Translations under genes and position numbers: made by a program
Notes under the pieces: generated by a model
What the model was told of the DNA's origin: nothing
Databases searched by the model: none
The model's input: only the letters and a program-made list of their open reading frames with translations
Shown here: positions 23,376 to 32,374 of the stretch, in pieces
How positions within the stretch are numbered: the stretch's first letter is position 1
Layout of the letters: each line of letters opens with the position of its first letter
Assembly (NCBI GenBank): GCA_020347605.1
Contig: CP070734.1
Span: forward strand, 3,375,493-3,416,342
Reading direction: 5' to 3'
DNA length: 40,850 nt
Origin: Deltaproteobacteria bacterium
Lineage (GTDB): Bacteria > Myxococcota_A > UBA9160 > G020347605

Positions 23376-24227
23376 GTGGAATTCGTTCGCCACTGGATCG
23401 AGAAATCCGGCTACACGGCCGCGCTCGGTCTGAGGCTCGACGCGCTGAGCGAGAGCTCCGCGCGCCTGTCGCTGCCCTACGACGACGCCAATTCGAATCC
23501 GGGCAAGGCCCTCCACGGCGGCGTGGCGGCCTCCCTGTCGGCGGTGGGCAGTCAGGCCGTGGGTCGCGCCGCGCTCGGTCCAGACTCCGGCCCCTGGCAC
23601 ATCTGCGCGCTGCAGGTGAACTACCTCTCGGCCGCCATCGGCGAGGCCGTCGTCGCCGAGGCGCGTCTTCTGCGCCGCGGGAAGGAGATGTGCTTCGTAG
23701 AAGTCGATGTCCAGACGTCCGGGGGCAAGCCGATCGCACACGCGACGAGTGCGGTGCGCGGCCGGTTCGGCGCCGGGGAGTCCGCGCCGGCGCACGCCGC
23801 GGGCGATCACGGCGCATCGGACCCCGGGACGATGGGCCCCCACATCGGCTCGATTCCCTTCGTGGGAAACCGCGGGATCTCGGTCGAACACATGACGGGC
23901 GGGACATCGCGTCTGGTGATGCCGTTCCAGGCGGCGAACGGCGACAGCGGCGGTGGCGTCCACGAGGGCGCGGTGCTCGCGCTGCTCGACACGACCGGGG
24001 CCATGGCCGCCTGGGCCGAGTCGGGTCCGGGGCGCTACAAGGCGTCGACGCCCTCGATCCAGGCGCAGTTGCTGATGGTTCCGCCGCAGGCGGATCTGGT
24101 CGCGTACGGCTCGTGCGTCCGGCGTGACCGCGAGATCTTCTTCAGCGCGGTCGATGTCGCGACGGCCTCGGACGCCGTGCTGGTCGCGCGCGGGACCGTC
24201 GTCTACCGGATCCTCACCGACATCTGA
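23376..24227 (+). CDS. Double hot-dog acyl-CoA thioesterase (PaaI-like, tandem)
   Basis: A 283-residue protein made of two PaaI-type hot-dog domains in tandem, from a GTG start with GGGAG upstream. The first domain has NPGKALHGGVAASLSAVGSQ and the second DSGGGVHEGAVLALLDTTGAMA, each the HGG/HEG helix signature of PaaI-like thioesterases. The catalytic residues of the family are the Asn/Asp and Gly around that helix. Two fused domains would make a pseudo-dimer in one chain. It probably hydrolyses acyl-CoA esters, in keeping with the CoA metabolism coded elsewhere in the window. It converges with the EAL-domain gene, 19 bases apart. Confidence 0.92.
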   Translation: MEFVRHWIEKSGYTAALGLRLDALSESSARLSLPYDDANSNPGKALHGGVAASLSAVGSQAVGRAALGPDSGPWHICALQVNYLSAAIGEAVVAEARLLRRGKEMCFVEVDVQTSGGKPIAHATSAVRGRFGAGESAPAHAAGDHGASDPGTMGPHIGSIPFVGNRGISVEHMTGGTSRLVMPFQAANGDSGGGVHEGAVLALLDTTGAMAAWAESGPGRYKASTPSIQAQLLMVPPQADLVAYGSCVRRDREIFFSAVDVATASDAVLVARGTVVYRILTDI

Positions 24228-24246
24228 CGGCGCTCGGTCGAAGGGG

Positions 24247-25542
24247 TCAGCGGCGCATGCCGAGCGGCATCGGCTTGCCGAACAGCCACCCCTGGCCATA
24301 GCGGACGCCCAGCTCGCCGAGCGTCGAGAGCTCCTCGAGCGTGTCGAGTCCCTCGCCGATGATCTGCGCTCCGATGCTCTCGGCCACGGTGCTGAGCGCG
24401 CGCAGCAGCTCCTTGCGGGCGGGATCCTCGTCGATGCCGCTCACGAAGGCGCGGTCCACCTTGATGAACTCGGGCGACAGCTCCATCACCGCCTCGAGGC
24501 TCGCGTAGCCGGCGCCGGTGTCGTCGAGCGCGATCTGGAAGCCGAGATTCCCGTAGAAGTCGCGCACCTCGCGGAACATCGAGAAGTTCTCGATCGATTC
24601 CTGCTCCGAGATCTCGAACACGAGGTCGCTGGGCGACAGCTGGGTGCGCTCCAGCGTCCGGCACAGCGCCTCGGGCTGGAAGCTCGGATCGTGGATCGCG
24701 GTCGGGCGCATGTTCAGGAACAGCTTGGTGCCGGCCGGCAGGTGGAGTGCTCCCGCGAGGCCGCTGCGGCGACACAGGCAGTCGAGCTGGAATACGAGGT
24801 CTTCCTGCTCGGCGCCGGAGAACATCACGAGCGGTGAGTGGAGGTCGCTGCCCTCCGGTCCGCGCGCCAGCGCCTCGTAGCCGAAGACCGTGCGCGTCGT
24901 GACCTCGACGATGGGCTCGTAGACCGACGTCACCTGTCCTTCGAGGATCAGCTTCACGAACTGCTCGCGCCGCCGGCGGGCCGCGATGCGGGCGTCGAGC
25001 TGGGCGTCCCTGCGCGCTTCGTCGATCGCGCGGCGCAGCTGGGTGACCGCCCCGAGGTTCGGATTGCGGATCGCCGGGGCGATGCCGACGAACAGCTCCG
25101 GTGCGGAGCGCAGGAAGGGGTACACGATCCGGTTTCCGCGCCCCTCGAGCCGAGCGCCGATCGCGCGCCGCAGGCCGGGGAGCTCGCCGCCGTAGAAGTT
25201 GCCCTCGTCGATGCTCCGGAACAGGATGACGATCGCTTCGCTCCGGCCCGTCTCGCCCGTGACGACCAGGTCGTCCAGTCCCAGATGCCCGCCGATCGCC
25301 ACGCGGATCTCCACCGCGAGTAACGCGAGGACGCGCTGGTGCGCGGCGCTGCCGTAGGATTCCTCGATCGAGGCGAGCGGGCCGGCGTCCACCACCATCA
25401 CCCCGAGCGCGTGTTCCGTGTCGAAGCGGGCTTCGACGTCGCGAAGGACTTCGCCGAGCCGGGCGATCCGCTTCTCCGCAGCGGCGGACTCGGTCGATCG
25501 CTTCGGCGCGTCGGAAGGACCCGGAAGGGGTGTCGAGCTCAC
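24247..25542 (-). CDS. Degenerate-GGDEF/EAL cyclic-di-GMP phosphodiesterase
   Basis: A 431-residue protein from GTG 25542. Residues about 40-190 resemble a GGDEF domain in which the signature has decayed to VVTGETGRSEAIVIL, so synthase activity is not expected; it may still sense GTP. The C-terminal EAL domain (about 205-430) is complete: YEPIV, GYEALARG (EAL), LFLNMRPTAI (Asn), LVFEISEQ (Glu), ALDDTGAGYASL (DD pair), FIKVDRAFV (Lys) and IGEGLDTLEEL (Glu), then GQGWLFGKPMP. It should hydrolyse cyclic-di-GMP. There is no signal peptide, membrane segment or PAS domain. It lies 77 bases downstream of the HAD gene's end, same strand. Confidence 0.92.
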   Translation of the reverse strand: MSSTPLPGPSDAPKRSTESAAAEKRIARLGEVLRDVEARFDTEHALGVMVVDAGPLASIEESYGSAAHQRVLALLAVEIRVAIGGHLGLDDLVVTGETGRSEAIVILFRSIDEGNFYGGELPGLRRAIGARLEGRGNRIVYPFLRSAPELFVGIAPAIRNPNLGAVTQLRRAIDEARRDAQLDARIAARRRREQFVKLILEGQVTSVYEPIVEVTTRTVFGYEALARGPEGSDLHSPLVMFSGAEQEDLVFQLDCLCRRSGLAGALHLPAGTKLFLNMRPTAIHDPSFQPEALCRTLERTQLSPSDLVFEISEQESIENFSMFREVRDFYGNLGFQIALDDTGAGYASLEAVMELSPEFIKVDRAFVSGIDEDPARKELLRALSTVAESIGAQIIGEGLDTLEELSTLGELGVRYGQGWLFGKPMPLGMRR

Positions 25543-25619
25543 GGCCCACCGATCGGCAGGCGGACGGAGTCCGTTGAGCGCAATCGGGACGCGCGCGTGG
25601 TCCCCGGGGGACCGGTGGA

Positions 25620-26441
25620 TCAGCCGATGCCGGGCGGCTCCTCGACGGCGAGCCCGGGTTCGGCGCAGCCGAGCCGCTCCGGAAGCTCGGCCAGATCGCG
25701 GATGATCCAGGCCGGGGGCGGCCCGTCGTGGCCGCTCAGCACCGCGTCCGGGTCGCGCACGCGGCGCGTGATCCATGCGGTGTGGATCCCGAGTGCCGCG
25801 GCGCCCGAGACGTCCGCGACCAGATTGTCGCCGACGTGCAGCGTCTCGCCGGGCTCCACGCCGAGGCCGGTGAGGATCGCCTCGAAGATCTCGCGTCGGG
25901 GCTTGCGCAGGCCCACGTCCTCCGAGATGGCGAGGCCATCGAAGTGGCGCAGCAGACCGACGTCCTCCAGCACCGCGCGCGCGGTGGCGGCGTGGCTGAA
26001 GTTCGAGCACAGGCCGATCCGGAAGCGGCGGCGCAGGGCGGCGAGTACGTCGGCGTGGTGCGGCAGGCAGACGACGGCACTTCGCAGGCCGCCCATGTGC
26101 ACCTCCGTCAGGATCCCGGGCAGGTCGGGATCCGAGAGCGCCAGCCGCTCGACCAGCCGCTCGAAGCGGGCGCGCGTCGGCAGCTCGCGGCCCTCGTGGA
26201 AGATGGCGTCGCGCACGCTGCGGTCCACCTCGCGCAGCGCCCGCGCGAACGTGTCGAAGGCCACGTCTGCGCGCTCGGCGATGGCCGCGTGCAGCATGGG
26301 ATGGGTCGAGCGGACCCGGTTTCCCAGCACGTCCGCCTCCGGAAGGCGCTCGCGATCCTCGTCGACGAGCGTGTCGAACAGGTCGAAGACGACGGCGCGC
26401 AGAGGTCCCGGTCGGGCGGCAGGCGGCATTCCGAACTTCAT
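25620..26441 (-). CDS. HAD-superfamily hydrolase
   Basis: A 273-residue haloacid-dehalogenase-type hydrolase. Motif I is VVFDLFDTLVD (both Asp present), motif II LCSNFSHAA, motif III Lys GLRKPRREIFEAIL, and motif IV LHVGDNLVADVSGAA. A helical cap lies between motifs I and II. It probably is a phosphatase of small phosphorylated metabolites, or a dehalogenase; substrate cannot be told. ATG 26441 is supported by GGAGAG upstream and the family start; the protein begins with a Pro-rich MKFGMPPAARPGP leader. It diverges from the deformylase gene across 93 bases. Confidence 0.93.
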   Translation of the reverse strand: MKFGMPPAARPGPLRAVVFDLFDTLVDEDRERLPEADVLGNRVRSTHPMLHAAIAERADVAFDTFARALREVDRSVRDAIFHEGRELPTRARFERLVERLALSDPDLPGILTEVHMGGLRSAVVCLPHHADVLAALRRRFRIGLCSNFSHAATARAVLEDVGLLRHFDGLAISEDVGLRKPRREIFEAILTGLGVEPGETLHVGDNLVADVSGAAALGIHTAWITRRVRDPDAVLSGHDGPPPAWIIRDLAELPERLGCAEPGLAVEEPPGIG

Positions 26442-26534
26442 ACCCGATCGCTCTCCAAAAAACGACCGGCGGGACGCTACACTCGTGCCGTGCGACGCGC
26501 GCGCGTCGCGGCGCGAGCGGAGGCGGTGCCGACG

Positions 26535-27071
26535 ATGGCGATCCTCAAGGTGGCGCGGATGGGGCACCCGGTCCTGCGCGACGTGGCGAAGGCGGTCGAT
26601 CCGGCCGAGCTCGACTCGCCGCACTTCCAGGACTTCATCGACAGCCTGATCGAGACCATGCGCGAGTACGACGGCGTCGGCCTCGCCGCCCCGCAGGTGC
26701 ACGTGTCGAAGCGCGTCGTCGTGATGGAGGTGGCCGGCAACCCGCGCTATCCCGACGCCCCGGCGGCTCCGCTGCGCGTCCTCGTGAATCCCGAGATCCG
26801 CTTCCGGACCGAGGAGCGCATCCGCGTCTTCGAGGGCTGCCTGTCGATTCCCGACCTGCGCGGTCAGGTCCCGCGCTGCGCCCGCATCGAGCTGCGGGCG
26901 CTCGACCGGACCGGACGGGAGCAGCGCCAGGAGCTCGAGGGCTTTCCGGCCGCGGTCGTCCAACACGAGTGCGACCACCTGGACGGCGTGCTCTTCGTCG
27001 ACCGCGTCGAGGACACGCGCACGCTGGCATTCCTCCGCGAGTTCCAGCGCTACGGCTCGGATGCGTCGTGA
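26535..27071 (+). CDS. def: Peptide deformylase
   Basis: A 178-residue peptide deformylase that removes the formyl group from nascent N-terminal Met. All three signature motifs are present: YDGVGLAAPQV, FEGCLSIPDLRG (Cys metal ligand) and VQHECDHLDGVLF (two His ligands and catalytic Glu). It is of ordinary length. The ATG at 26535 follows GGAGGCGG. The next gene, an exported cyclase, starts inside its last codons with 11 bases overlapping, so they are coupled. No fmt or sun gene neighbours it, which is unlike the common def-fmt arrangement, so it may be an additional deformylase copy. Confidence 0.97.
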   Translation: MAILKVARMGHPVLRDVAKAVDPAELDSPHFQDFIDSLIETMREYDGVGLAAPQVHVSKRVVVMEVAGNPRYPDAPAAPLRVLVNPEIRFRTEERIRVFEGCLSIPDLRGQVPRCARIELRALDRTGREQRQELEGFPAAVVQHECDHLDGVLFVDRVEDTRTLAFLREFQRYGSDAS

Positions 27072-27888
27072 CGGGAAGCGGGCCGTGCTGAAACACCTCG
27101 GTGTCGCGCTGGCGATCGCCTTCGGGGTCCTGCGAGCCGCCGATCCGGCCGGCTCCGGCGAGCTGCCGAGCGGTCGGGTGGTGGACCTCTCCCACGCCTT
27201 CGACGCCGACACCATCTTCTGGCCGACCGAAGAGGGCTTCGTGCTCGAGCCGGGCTTCAAGGGCGTCACGGAGCAGGGATACTTCTACGCCGCGAATCGG
27301 TTCCGGCAGGCCGAGCACGGCGGCACCCACATCGACGCGCCGGTCCACTTCTCCGCCGCGGGCCGGTCGCTGGACGAGATTCCGCTCCGGCAGCTGATGG
27401 GCCCGGCCGTCGTCGTCGACGTCTCGAAGCCGTGCGCTGCGGATCGCGACTACCGGATCTCCGTGTCGGACCTGGAGGCGTTCGAGCGGCGACACGGGCC
27501 GCTTCCGGAGCGCGTGATCCTGCTCTTCCGCACGGGCTTCGGGCGCTACTGGCCGGATCGGGCGCGCTACCTGGGGACCGAAGCGCGCGGCGACGATGCC
27601 GTCGCGGAGCTGCACTTTCCGGGCCTGCACCCCGACGCGGCGCGCTGGCTGCTCGAGCACCGGGACGTCGCCGCCGTCGGACTCGACACGCCCAGCATCG
27701 ACTACGGGCAGTCGAAGCACTTCGAGACGCACCGGATCCTGTTCGAGCAGAACGTCCCCGCGTTCGAGAACCTCGCGAATCTCGAGGCGCTGCCCGCGCG
27801 TGGCTTCAGCGTGATCGCGCTTCCGATGAAGATCCGCGGCGGCAGCGGCGGGCCGCTGCGCGCCGTCGCGATCGTACCCGAGAACTGA
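27061..27888 (+). CDS. Exported cyclase / kynurenine-formamidase-like hydrolase
   Basis: A 275-residue cyclase-family (PF04199) metal-dependent hydrolase. The metal-binding motif HGGTHIDAPVHFSAAG is intact, and GRVVDLSHAFDADTIFWP and VGLDTPSIDYG match the family's start and later acidic motifs. The N-terminus (AVLKHLGVALAIAFGVLRAA) looks like a signal peptide, pointing to a periplasmic enzyme; typical kynurenine formamidases are cytoplasmic. It would hydrolyse an N-formyl or cyclic amide/ester substrate. It overlaps deformylase by 11 bases and its stop overlaps the start of the large membrane protein (TGATG), so three genes are coupled. Confidence 0.9.
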   Translation: MRRDGKRAVLKHLGVALAIAFGVLRAADPAGSGELPSGRVVDLSHAFDADTIFWPTEEGFVLEPGFKGVTEQGYFYAANRFRQAEHGGTHIDAPVHFSAAGRSLDEIPLRQLMGPAVVVDVSKPCAADRDYRISVSDLEAFERRHGPLPERVILLFRTGFGRYWPDRARYLGTEARGDDAVAELHFPGLHPDAARWLLEHRDVAAVGLDTPSIDYGQSKHFETHRILFEQNVPAFENLANLEALPARGFSVIALPMKIRGGSGGPLRAVAIVPEN

Positions 27889-30299
27889 TGCGGCAGCGCG
27901 CGCTCTACGTCGCGGTCTTCGCCGCCTGCTTCGCGCTGATCCTGCTCGAGATCACGTACACGCGCATCCTCTCGTTCAAGGTCTACTACTACTTCACGTA
28001 CTTCACGATCGGGATCGCGCTGCTGGGTCTGGGCGCCGGCGGCGTGTGGGTCTCGGTCCACCGGGAGCTGCGCGCCGTGCCGCTCGAACGCCTGGTGCCG
28101 GTCTGCTGCGCCGCAGGGGCCGCAGCGGTGCTGGCCGGCTATCTCGTGATCGCGTGGCTTCCGCTCAACGTGTCCCACCTCTTCTCGGAGTTCTCCGAGG
28201 TCGCGAAGCTGACGCTCGCCGCGCTCTGCCTGTTCGCCCCCTTCCTGGCGGTCGGCGTCGTGCTGGCGGCGGTGTTCGGCTCGCAGCCCGAGCGCGTCAA
28301 TCGCCTCTATGCCGTCGACCTGCTGGGTGCGGGGGTCGGCTGCACGGCGTCGATCCCGCTGATGCAGCTCTTGACGCCGCCCGGCTGCGTGATGCTCGGT
28401 GGGCTCCTGCTCGCGGCCGCGGGCCTCCCGCTCGCGGCGCGCGGCGGCCGCGGGCTGCTGGGCGCCGGGGCCGCCGTCGCCGGACTGCTGCTCGCCGCCC
28501 TCGCGTTTCGCGGCGATCTCCCCGATCCCGTGACCGACCGCTTGAAGCACCTGAGCGGCTGGCGCGACGCGGGCCTGGTCCGGTACTCGCAGTGGAGCCC
28601 GATCTTTCGCGTCGACGTCGCCGACCACCCGCAGCATCCGGAGCTCTCCTACGCGATCCATCACGACGGTCAGCTGGGATCGGCGCTCTACCGCTTCGAT
28701 GGCGACCTCACCGCGCTCGAGCGGTTTCGCGCGGACCCGCGCGCGTATCCCTTCGCGGTGACGAACTCCGATCCGCGCGTGCTCGTGATCGGGGCGGCCG
28801 GCGGCCACGAGGTCCTCGTCTCGCTCTACTTCGGCGCCGCCCGCGTCGTCGGCGTCGAGCTGAACCCGGTGACGCTGTCGCTCGTGACGGATCGCTACGC
28901 CGATTTCGTCGGGCGCATTCACGAGGACGAACGGGTCTCCCTGGTGCTCGGGGAAGGGCGCTCGTATCTCTCGCGCTCCGAGCAGGAGTTCGATCTGATC
29001 TGGCTCGTCGCGCCCGACTCGTACGCCGCGATGAACGCCGCGAGCTCGGCCGCCTTCGTGCTGACCGAGAGCTACCTCTACACCGTCGAGATGATCCGCG
29101 AGAGCCTCGATCACCTCGGCGCCGGCGGCATCCTCTGCGTCCAGTTCGGCGAGCTCGACTACGAGGCGAAGCCGAATCGCACCGCGCGCTACGTGAGCAC
29201 CGCGCGACGCGCGCTCTCCGAGGCGGGATTCGCCGACCCGAGCCGCCACATCCTGGTCGCGACCGCGTCGGACATTCCGCCCTTCGTGCTGTCCACCGTG
29301 CTGATCGGCAAGGAGCCGTTCGGCGAGGATCAGATCCAACGCTTCGTGGAGCGCTCGGGATCGGTGAGCGGCGGCGTGACCCGGTATGCGCCCGGCCGCG
29401 CACTCGACGGCGGCCCGGTGAACCGGGTGATCGATGCCGCGCCGAACGCCCTGGCGGAGCTGTACGCGGCGCACCCCTACGACGTCACCCCGGTCTACGA
29501 CGAGGCGCCGTTCTTCTGGCACTTCGCCCGCTTCCGCGACGCGTTCGGTTGGCGGCTGTCGACCCCCTACGTGATCGACTGGGAGGATGCGATCGGAGAG
29601 CGCGTCCTGCTCGTGCTCGCCGGACTCGTCACCGTGCTGGCGGGCCTGTTCCTGCTCGTCCCGTTCGCGGTGTTTCGCCCGGTCTGGCGGTCGATTCCGT
29701 ACCGTGCCGCGACCGGCGTGTACTTCGCGTCGCTGGGCTTCGGCTTCATGCTGGTCGAGGTCTGCCTGATCCAGATGCTGACGCTCTTCCTCGGTTATCC
29801 GACGCGCTCCCTGTCGGTCACGCTGTTCGGACTCCTGATCTTCGCGGGGCTCGGAAGCCTGGCGAGCGGGGCCTACGCGCGTCACCGGAATCGGGCGCTC
29901 GTGCTGCTGCTCGCGGCCCTGGCGCTGCTCCTCGGCTTCTATCAGCTCGGGCTGCCCGGCGTCGTCGACCGCTTCGCGGGCGCGCCGCTCGGCCTGCGGA
30001 TGGGCCTCGCGGTGGCGTTGGTCGCGCCGCTCGGGCTGTGTCTCGGTGCGTTCCTGCCTCTGGGACTCCGCAGTGTCGCCGCGCTGACCAGCCACGCGCA
30101 GGAGTACGTGGCGTGGTCGTGGGCGGTGAACGGGTTCTTCTCGGTCTTGAGCTCCATCGTGGGCGTGATCCTCGCCATGATGCTGGGATTCAACGCCGTC
30201 CTGCTGATCGCCCTGGCGGCGTACGCGGTCGGCGTGACCGCGATGGCGCGGATCCCGGTGCCCGCGGAGCGCCGCGCGGGCCCGGGTGCGGAGTGCTAG
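27888..30299 (+). CDS. Membrane protein with spermidine-synthase-like core
   Basis: An 803-residue protein in three parts. Residues 1-215 form about seven membrane helices beginning ALYVAVFAACFALILLEITY. Residues about 295-460 resemble a spermidine synthase/methyltransferase Rossmann domain: VLVIGAAGGHEVLVSLYFG, then VVGVELNP and EFDLIWLVAPDSYAAMN. Residues about 570-800 are six or seven further helices. The catalytic D-SSDP segment of spermidine synthases is replaced by APDSYAAMN, so aminopropyl transfer is unlikely; AdoMet or decarboxylated AdoMet binding remains possible. Fused membrane/SpeE-like proteins exist but their roles are unknown. The ATG overlaps the cyclase stop by one base. Confidence 0.85.
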   Translation: MRQRALYVAVFAACFALILLEITYTRILSFKVYYYFTYFTIGIALLGLGAGGVWVSVHRELRAVPLERLVPVCCAAGAAAVLAGYLVIAWLPLNVSHLFSEFSEVAKLTLAALCLFAPFLAVGVVLAAVFGSQPERVNRLYAVDLLGAGVGCTASIPLMQLLTPPGCVMLGGLLLAAAGLPLAARGGRGLLGAGAAVAGLLLAALAFRGDLPDPVTDRLKHLSGWRDAGLVRYSQWSPIFRVDVADHPQHPELSYAIHHDGQLGSALYRFDGDLTALERFRADPRAYPFAVTNSDPRVLVIGAAGGHEVLVSLYFGAARVVGVELNPVTLSLVTDRYADFVGRIHEDERVSLVLGEGRSYLSRSEQEFDLIWLVAPDSYAAMNAASSAAFVLTESYLYTVEMIRESLDHLGAGGILCVQFGELDYEAKPNRTARYVSTARRALSEAGFADPSRHILVATASDIPPFVLSTVLIGKEPFGEDQIQRFVERSGSVSGGVTRYAPGRALDGGPVNRVIDAAPNALAELYAAHPYDVTPVYDEAPFFWHFARFRDAFGWRLSTPYVIDWEDAIGERVLLVLAGLVTVLAGLFLLVPFAVFRPVWRSIPYRAATGVYFASLGFGFMLVEVCLIQMLTLFLGYPTRSLSVTLFGLLIFAGLGSLASGAYARHRNRALVLLLAALALLLGFYQLGLPGVVDRFAGAPLGLRMGLAVALVAPLGLCLGAFLPLGLRSVAALTSHAQEYVAWSWAVNGFFSVLSSIVGVILAMMLGFNAVLLIALAAYAVGVTAMARIPVPAERRAGPGAEC

Positions 30300-30420
30300 A
30301 TTCCCGCCGTCGCACGGGGGGGCGCGCCGCGGGCCGGACCCGCGTCGCTCGTTCGCAACGCCTTGCACTGCGGCCCGTCTCCTCCGGCACCACAGCGCAG
30401 AACCCCCCGAGGAGTACACG

Positions 30421-30861
30421 GTGAAGGTGGTCCGTCTCGTCGCCGCCGCAATCGTTGGATGCTTCGCTCTGGCCGCGTGTCAGAGTTCCCCGCCCGCCGA
30501 TCCGGCGGACCGCCCGCTCGAGTCGAGCCGCGAAGCCGAACGCGAGGCGTTCGAGTTCATGGTGCAGACGCGGATCGACGAGATCGACGAGCGAATTCCC
30601 GCGATCCGCGAGTCGCTGGTGGCGATGGACCAGGCGACGAAGTCGACCGTGTTCCTCGAGATCAACGAGATCCTGCAGCTGCGCGACACCCTCGAGGCGA
30701 ACCTCGAAGAGCTGTCCGTCCTGCCCGACGACGAGGCCGACGAGCTCGAGGCGGAGATGCGGGCGCTCCTCGGCGACATCGAACAGCGCTTCCAGGAGAT
30801 TCACGCGCTCCTCGGCCCCAGCGCCTTCTCGCCAGCCAGCCAGGACCCGAACGGTCCATGA
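30421..30861 (+). CDS. Helical lipoprotein coupled to trkH
   Basis: A 146-residue lipoprotein from GTG 30421, which follows GAGGAG. The signal peptide VVRLVAAAIVGCFALAAC ends in lipobox LAAC. The mature part is acidic and helical (EAEREAFEFMVQTRIDEIDE, then EINEILQLRDTLEANLEEL and EAEMRALLGDIEQRFQEI), likely a coiled coil or helical bundle. It ends with a short Ser/Pro tail. The stop overlaps the trkH start by 4 bases (ATGA), giving probable translational coupling. I recognise no family. Its position suggests an outer- or inner-membrane partner of the potassium transporter, but this is inference. Confidence 0.8.
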   Translation: MKVVRLVAAAIVGCFALAACQSSPPADPADRPLESSREAEREAFEFMVQTRIDEIDERIPAIRESLVAMDQATKSTVFLEINEILQLRDTLEANLEELSVLPDDEADELEAEMRALLGDIEQRFQEIHALLGPSAFSPASQDPNGP

Positions 30862-32297
30862 ACACCCTCCTGAACCTGCGGATCCTGGGATGGCTGCTGG
30901 TGATCCTGGGATTCGTGGAGTTCATTCCGGTGGCGACGGCGATCGTCTGCGGCGAGCCCGTGGAACCCTACCTGGCGAGCGCACTCACGACCCTCGTGTT
31001 CGGGTTCGCCCTGGCGCTCGGCATCCAGCCCGAAAACCGTCGCTTGCGCGCGCGCGACGGCTTCGTGGTCGTGACCCTGGGCTGGATCCTGGCCTCGCTG
31101 TTCGGAGCCATTCCCTACGTCGCGACGGACACGCTGTCGCCGGTGGACGCCCTGTTCGAGTCCGTCGCGGGCTTCACGACCACGGGCTCCACCGTGATGA
31201 CGCGCATCGAGGGCTCGCCGCACGCGCTCCTGATCTGGCGCTCGATCTCCCAGTGGCTGGGCGGCATGGGCATCATCGTCTTCGCGGTCGCCATCCTCCC
31301 GCTGCTCGGCGTGGGCGGCATGCAGCTTCTCAAGCGCGAGATGCCAGGCCCCTCGGTCGAGAAGGTCCGCCCGCGCGTGGCGGCGGCCGCCCGGCGCATG
31401 TGGGGGATCTACGTGGGGCTGACCGGAGCCGAGTTCCTGGCGCTCTGGATCGCCGGCATGGGCGGCTTCGAAGCGCTCTGCCACGCCTTCACCACGGTAT
31501 CGACGGGTGGCTTCTCGACGCGCGACGCGTCGATCGGCGGCTTCGCGTCGCCCGCCATCGAGTGGATCGTGATCTTCTTCATGCTCTGCGGCGGAATCAA
31601 CTTCGTGCTGCACTACCGCGCGCTGACGGGCGGGCTGCGAAGCTCCCTCGGCGACTCCGAGCTGCGCTTCTACGGATGGCTGATGGCGGGCGCGACGGCC
31701 GCCGTCGCCTTCGCGCTGTGGAACCAGGACGCCGCTGCGGGGCATTCCCTTCGCGCCGCGACCTTCCAGGTGGTTTCGATCGGCACGACCGCGGGATACA
31801 CGACCGCCGACTACGAGATGTGGCCGGCGCTCGCCCAGCTGGTCCTGCTCCATCTCATGGTCCTCGGGGGCATGGCCGGCTCGACGAGCGGCGGCATCAA
31901 GACCATGCGCGCACTGCTGTTGCTGCGCGCGCTCGGATCCGCGCTCTCGCGACTCGGCCACGCGCGCGCGGTGCCGCGCCCCGTTCTGTACGGGGAGCGC
32001 CTCGTGTCGGACGAGACGCTGGCGGGCGTCTTCGCGTTCGTCGCACTCTACGTGTTGATCGCCGCGGTCGCGGCCGCCGGGGTCGCGGCGGCGGACTACG
32101 ACCTCACGACCTCGTTGTCCGCCGCGCTGACGGCGATCGGCAACGTCGGCCCCGCCCTGGGCGAGACGGGTCCGTTCGACAACTTCGCCCACTTCCCGGC
32201 TTCGGTGAAGCTCGGGCTGGCGCTGTGCATGATCGCCGGCCGTCTCGAGCTGTTCACGCTGGTGGCGCTGCTGCGCATCGACTTCTGGCGTCAATGA
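30858..32297 (+). CDS. trkH: Trk-type potassium transporter, membrane subunit
   Basis: A 479-residue TrkH/KtrB-family potassium channel-transporter with about ten to twelve hydrophobic segments. The four pore loops with filter Gly are seen in order: GFTTTGSTVM, TTVSTGGFSTRD, IGTTAGYTT and IGNVGPALGETG. Between the second and third lies the usual helix pair (IEWIVIFFMLCGGINFVLHY). MAGSTSGGIKTMR is the gating loop region of TrkH proteins. The cytoplasmic NAD/ATP-binding partner TrkA is not present in the window and must be elsewhere. It is translated in overlap with the lipoprotein gene and is followed by 77 bases before the convergent anti-sigma gene. Confidence 0.96.
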   Translation: MNTLLNLRILGWLLVILGFVEFIPVATAIVCGEPVEPYLASALTTLVFGFALALGIQPENRRLRARDGFVVVTLGWILASLFGAIPYVATDTLSPVDALFESVAGFTTTGSTVMTRIEGSPHALLIWRSISQWLGGMGIIVFAVAILPLLGVGGMQLLKREMPGPSVEKVRPRVAAAARRMWGIYVGLTGAEFLALWIAGMGGFEALCHAFTTVSTGGFSTRDASIGGFASPAIEWIVIFFMLCGGINFVLHYRALTGGLRSSLGDSELRFYGWLMAGATAAVAFALWNQDAAAGHSLRAATFQVVSIGTTAGYTTADYEMWPALAQLVLLHLMVLGGMAGSTSGGIKTMRALLLLRALGSALSRLGHARAVPRPVLYGERLVSDETLAGVFAFVALYVLIAAVAAAGVAAADYDLTTSLSAALTAIGNVGPALGETGPFDNFAHFPASVKLGLALCMIAGRLELFTLVALLRIDFWRQ

Positions 32298-32374
32298 TCG
32301 GACCGAACGCTTCCGCGGGCCGCGCGGCGCCGTGCGCCCGCTGCCGTCGCGGGGGCGCGGCCGCCTCCCGCGCT

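Noticed and set aside
27702-30419. 905-residue minus-strand frame opposite the SpeE-like gene
   Set aside because: Low-complexity charged sequence with no recognisable domain; the plus strand here has clear membrane helices and a Rossmann-like core.
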